From Pasteurella sp030783905 (GTDB lineage Bacteria; Pseudomonadota; Gammaproteobacteria; Enterobacterales; Pasteurellaceae): a stretch of DNA of 64,000 nucleotides. The first letter of the stretch is position 1. Each line of letters begins with the position of its first letter. Location of the stretch: positions 868,001 to 932,000 of the forward strand of contig CP182107.1 of assembly GCA_051122655.1 (NCBI GenBank), given 5' to 3'. The position numbers and the translations under genes are program-made. Positions 60,531 to 64,000 of the stretch are shown piece after piece. The notes under the pieces were generated by a model that saw only the letters and a program-made list of their open reading frames with translations, was not told the DNA's origin and made no database searches.

Positions 60531-60681
60531 TTGATTTTTCTTATGGGGTTGAATAAAAACAATACATTATTATTCCCCAAATCCAACAAAATTTCACTAT
60601 AAAATTAGGGGCATAATAGATTTTATGCTATAATTCCGGCAATTTTTTGATTAATCAAACTTAATGATTAGGAAGTTTTCA

Positions 60682-63363
60682 ATGACCGATTTAGTCCAAG
60701 ATACTATTCATCAAGACATTAGCCCAATCAGTATTGAAGAAGAGCTGAAATCTTCATATCTCGATTACGCGATGTCTGTCATCGTAGGACGTGCGTTACC
60801 CGACGTGCGTGACGGTTTAAAACCTGTACATCGTCGTGTATTATTTGCCATGCATGAAGGCGGTAACGCGTATAACAAACCTTATCGTAAATCTGCCCGG
60901 ATTGTGGGGGATGTGATCGGTAAATATCACCCACATGGTGATAGTGCGGTCTATGACACACTGGTGCGTATGGCACAGCCTTTCTCATTACGTTATATGC
61001 TCGTTGATGGTCAAGGTAACTTTGGTTCTATTGATGGCGATGCTGCCGCAGCAATGCGTTATACCGAAGCGCGTATGACCAAAATTGCGCATGAATTATT
61101 AGCGGATCTGGATAAAGAAACGGTCAACTTTGTGCCTAACTATGATGGCTCGGAACAAATTCCTGAAGTCCTCCCAACCAAAGTCCCTGCCTTACTAGTC
61201 AACGGTTCCTCCGGGATTGCGGTCGGTATGGCAACGAATATTCCCCCTCATAACTTAGGCGAAGTGTTAGATGGTTGCTTAGCGTATATCGAAAACAACG
61301 ACATTACCATTGATGAATTAATGGGCCATATTCCAGGACCTGACTTCCCGACGGCTGCCTTAATCAATGGTCGTAAAGGCATTGAAGAAGCCTATAAAAC
61401 AGGACGTGGTAAAATTTATGTGCGTGCCAAAGCAGAGGTGGAAACCGATGAAAAAGGTAGCGAAACCATCGTCGTGCATGAAATTCCTTATCAAGTCAAT
61501 AAAGCCAAATTAATCGAAAAAATTGCTGATCTTGTTAAAGAGAAAAAAATCGAAGGCATCAGTGCGATCACCGATTTATCCGACAAAGACGGCATGCGTA
61601 TTGAAATTAAAATCAAACGTGATGCAGTCGGTGAAGTGGTGCTTAATAACCTTTATGCCTTAACCCAATTACAAGTGACTTTCGGTATTAATATTGTTGC
61701 GTTAGATAAAGGTCAGCCAAAACTACTCAATCTAAAACAATTAATTGAGGCTTTCGTCTTACACCGCCGTGAAGTAGTCACACGCCGTACGGTTTATGAA
61801 TTACGTAAAGCCCGTGAACGGGCCCATATTTTAGAAGGTCTGGCGATTGCGCTTGCCAATGTGGATCCTATTATTGAGCTCATCCGCCAAGCACCTAATC
61901 CAGAAAGCGCCAAACGGGCATTATTAGCGCAAGCTTGGGAATTAGGGCATGTGTCACAAATGCTTGCTGCCGCTGGCGTTGATGCCGCTCGTCCAGAAGA
62001 GTTAGAAGAACAATATGGCATTCGTGATGGCATGTACTATCTAACTGAAGTGCAAGCACAAGCAATTTTAGATTTACGCTTACAAAAATTGACTAACTTA
62101 GGCCATGATGAAATTCTTGATGAGTATAAGAAACTCCTCGATATTATTGGTGAATTATTATACATCTTACGTAGTCCTGAGCGTTTAATGGAAGTGATTC
62201 GTGAAGAATTAGAACAAATCCGTGAACAATTCAATGACCCACGTCGTACTGAAATTACTGCGAGCTCTGCTGATATCAATCTTGAAGATCTCATTGCCCA
62301 AGAAGATGTGGTGGTTACCCTTTCACATGAAGGTTATGTCAAATATCAACCCCTTACTGACTATGAAGCACAACGTCGTGGTGGGAAAGGAAAATCCGCA
62401 GCCAAAACCAAAGAAGAAGATTTTATTGAGCGTCTTTTAGTCGCGAACACCCATGACACCATTCTTTGTTTCTCTAGTCGCGGTCGTTTGTATTGGTTAA
62501 AAGTATATCAATTACCGCAAGCCAGCCGTGGCGCACGCGGTAAACCAATCGTCAATATTCTCCCATTAGATGAGAATGAACGTATCACCGCAATTCTCCC
62601 TGTCACGGCTTATGAAGAAGATAAATTTGTGGTGATGGCAACCGCTGGCGGTATCGTGAAGAAAATTGCTTTAACCGAATTTAGTCGTCCACGTTCAAGC
62701 GGGATCATTGCCTTAAATTTACGTGATGAAGATGAACTCATTGGTGTGGATATCACCGATGGTCAGAATGAAATTATGCTCTTCTCAGCACAAGGTCGTG
62801 TGGTTCGCTTTAATGAAAATGCGGTGCGTGCGATGGGCCGTGCGGCAACAGGGGTACGTGGGATTAAACTGGCATTAAGCAATGACCTGTCTGACGATGA
62901 AAGTGCGGTCGAAATTGAAGACATTTCTGAAGATAATGCATCAGACGCGTTGGATCTGAACATCGACAAAGTGGTGTCGTTAGTGGTGCCAAAAAATGAT
63001 GGCGCAATCTTAACTGCCACACAAAATGGTTATGGTAAACGTACCGAATTAGCGGAATACCCAACCAAATCACGTAATACCAAAGGCGTGATCTCGATTA
63101 AAGTGAGTGAGCGTAATGGCAAAGTGGTGGCAGCCACTCAGGTTGAGGAAACCGATCAAATTATGTTGATTACGGATGCGGGCACATTGGTACGTACTCG
63201 CGTGAAAGAAATCAATATTATTGGTCGAAATACACAAGGCGTACGCTTGATTCGAACAACGGAAAATGAAACATTAGTTGGATTACAGCGTGTTTGTGAT
63301 GTTGATGAAGATGATATGGAAAATGATGAGAACGCAAGTGCGGTCGACAACGCAGAAAGTTAA
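60682..63363 (+). CDS. gyrA: DNA gyrase subunit A
   Basis: GyrA cuts and rejoins DNA in the A2B2 gyrase that introduces negative supercoils. The 893-residue protein has the breakage-reunion domain, the active-site Tyr in 'AAMRYTEARM', six beta-pinwheel repeats and the GyrA-box 'QRRGGKGK' near residue 560, then an acidic tail (DEDDMENDEN). The QRDR reads 'HPHGDSAVYDT': Ser 88 and Asp 92 (E. coli Ser83 and Asp87) are wild type. The ATG at 60682 follows AGGAAG; the frame extends six codons upstream. It diverges from ubiG. Confidence 0.98.
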   Translation: MTDLVQDTIHQDISPISIEEELKSSYLDYAMSVIVGRALPDVRDGLKPVHRRVLFAMHEGGNAYNKPYRKSARIVGDVIGKYHPHGDSAVYDTLVRMAQPFSLRYMLVDGQGNFGSIDGDAAAAMRYTEARMTKIAHELLADLDKETVNFVPNYDGSEQIPEVLPTKVPALLVNGSSGIAVGMATNIPPHNLGEVLDGCLAYIENNDITIDELMGHIPGPDFPTAALINGRKGIEEAYKTGRGKIYVRAKAEVETDEKGSETIVVHEIPYQVNKAKLIEKIADLVKEKKIEGISAITDLSDKDGMRIEIKIKRDAVGEVVLNNLYALTQLQVTFGINIVALDKGQPKLLNLKQLIEAFVLHRREVVTRRTVYELRKARERAHILEGLAIALANVDPIIELIRQAPNPESAKRALLAQAWELGHVSQMLAAAGVDAARPEELEEQYGIRDGMYYLTEVQAQAILDLRLQKLTNLGHDEILDEYKKLLDIIGELLYILRSPERLMEVIREELEQIREQFNDPRRTEITASSADINLEDLIAQEDVVVTLSHEGYVKYQPLTDYEAQRRGGKGKSAAKTKEEDFIERLLVANTHDTILCFSSRGRLYWLKVYQLPQASRGARGKPIVNILPLDENERITAILPVTAYEEDKFVVMATAGGIVKKIALTEFSRPRSSGIIALNLRDEDELIGVDITDGQNEIMLFSAQGRVVRFNENAVRAMGRAATGVRGIKLALSNDLSDDESAVEIEDISEDNASDALDLNIDKVVSLVVPKNDGAILTATQNGYGKRTELAEYPTKSRNTKGVISIKVSERNGKVVAATQVEETDQIMLITDAGTLVRTRVKEINIIGRNTQGVRLIRTTENETLVGLQRVCDVDEDDMENDENASAVDNAES

Positions 63364-63397
63364 CATCATTCGCTCAAGTCATATCGTACGTTATTTA

Positions 63398-63425
63398 AAG
63401 CAGTAGCCTCGCTACTGCTTTCTTT
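63398..63425 (+). terminator. gyrA terminator
   Basis: A 10-bp perfect stem (63398-63407 with 63411-63420), 3-nt loop, short T-rich tail, 34 bp after the gyrA stop. Confidence 0.85.
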
Positions 63426-63443
63426 ATATTAGAGGAAAAATCA

Positions 63444-63812
63444 ATGGCATATTATCTTATTTATTTACATATTGCTTGTGCTTTTCTCAGTCTCAGCCTA
63501 CTCATTATTCGTGGCAGGCTGCAATTAGCTGGCCAAAATTGGCGAGAAAGAAAAGTGTTAAAAATCTTACCGCACTTCAGTGATACGCTGTTATTCTGCT
63601 CAGGTATTGCAATGTTTATGCTTTTTCAACACAGCATAACACTCTGGTTTATTTTCAAAATGACCTTTATCGCACTTTATATTGCCGTTGCTACCATTTT
63701 CTTTAGCCGAAAAAGGCTAACATCACCTTTCAGCCAAAAGAAAAGTTGCTTTTACTTTATTACGGCACTCCTCTTCTTTCTCAGTGCCATGTTCATTGCC
63801 TATTTCAAATAG
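63444..63812 (+). CDS. SirB2-like integral membrane protein
   Basis: A 122-residue protein with four hydrophobic segments (about residues 4-23, 45-62, 66-87, 100-120), and 'YLHIACAFLSLSLLIIRG' and 'LPHFSDTLLFCSGIAM' motifs typical of the SirB2 family. That family was named for a Salmonella invasion regulator locus, but the biochemical role is unknown. An AGAGGA ribosome-binding site precedes the ATG. It lies 80 bp after gyrA, beyond the gyrA terminator, and has its own terminator downstream. Confidence 0.8.
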   Translation: MAYYLIYLHIACAFLSLSLLIIRGRLQLAGQNWRERKVLKILPHFSDTLLFCSGIAMFMLFQHSITLWFIFKMTFIALYIAVATIFFSRKRLTSPFSQKKSCFYFITALLFFLSAMFIAYFK

Positions 63813-63825
63813 TCCCTTTGTATCG

Positions 63826-63867
63826 GTAGTCAGATCGCTTAATCTGTCTGACTACACGATCTTTTTC
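63826..63867 (+). terminator. Terminator after the SirB2-like gene
   Basis: A 9-bp stem (63826-63834 with 63847-63855), 12-nt loop, then ACGATCTTTTT. The final ~130 bp show no gene; an AGGAG at 63971 may belong to a gene that starts beyond the edge. Confidence 0.75.
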
Positions 63868-64000
63868 AATGATACTCAGTATGAGTCGTGTGCGGATAGA
63901 ATAAAAGAGGTAATATCTCAACAGTGAAATCATTTGACACGACATCTTTTCACTAAACAACAAAAGCGATAGGAGATCAAATAAAAAAGCGCAGACCGTC

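Noticed and set aside
1..64000. CRISPR arrays, tRNA and rRNA genes
   Set aside because: No regularly spaced repeats, no tRNA cloverleaf with CCA end and no rRNA words were seen in the gaps between genes.

Overview
The window reads as a chromosomal segment of a Pasteurellaceae bacterium, most consistent with Pasteurella multocida or a close relative. The evidence is about 25 copies of the Haemophilus-type DNA uptake signal (AAGTGCGGT or its complement) scattered over both strands, AT-rich coding sequence, inverted uptake-signal pairs used as terminators, and Pasteurellaceae-type protein sequences throughout (OmpH/P2-like porin, speF-potE-OTCase block, SirB2 family, DIP1984 family). No rRNA, tRNA, CRISPR array, transposase, integrase or prophage gene was seen. 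The species name is inference; the family assignment is firm.

Layout. 1-2.8 kb: 3' end of a ydiJ-type Fe-S/FAD dehydrogenase, a MenI-type thioesterase and hemH. 2.9-7.2 kb: selD, then a gluconate module (gntR, gntK, GntP-family permease) whose gntK-permease gap carries two GntR-type operators and a good CRP site. 7.3-14.8 kb: metC, a 2-Cys peroxiredoxin, and the conserved cmk-rpsA-ihfB-lapA-lapB-pyrF-yciH run on the minus strand. 14.8-16.1 kb: a largely non-coding stretch with a Fur-box-like site beside a decayed reading frame, followed by a short leader ORF that I identify as a homologue of the ornithine-sensing arrest peptide SpeFL. 16.1-20.8 kb: speF, potE and an ornithine carbamoyltransferase gene, which together make and exchange putrescine and ornithine. 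20.9-30.6 kb: VirK/YbjX family protein, aromatic amino-acid permease, argG, an epimerase-like gene, purC (with a PurR box), an AT-rich lipid A/LPS phosphoethanolamine transferase, prfC and dps.

30.6-37.3 kb holds the most distinctive accessory cargo: a compact four-gene minus-strand cassette between dps and valS. It encodes two different C5-cytosine DNA methyltransferases, an McrB-like AAA+ protein with an unrecognised N-terminal region, and an McrC-like DUF2357/PD-(D/E)XK nuclease. Gene content and order (M-M-R1-R2) match the LlaJI plan, an McrBC-derived restriction-modification system that cuts unmodified asymmetric sites. The cassette has its own terminators on both sides, is AT-rich and lacks uptake signals.

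37.4-50.9 kb returns to core genes: valS, tpx, holC, fumC, ycfP, rimK, grxA, argA (with tandem ARG boxes), manA, a YobD-like membrane protein and an OmpH-type porin. 51.2-55.9 kb: the manXYZ mannose PTS operon behind a perfect CRP palindrome, a divergent MFS transporter, and yeeX. 56.1-63.8 kb: the serC-hisC-aroA amino-acid cluster, ubiG, gyrA (wild type at the quinolone-resistance positions) and a SirB2-like membrane protein; a terminator follows and no further gene is visible before the end.
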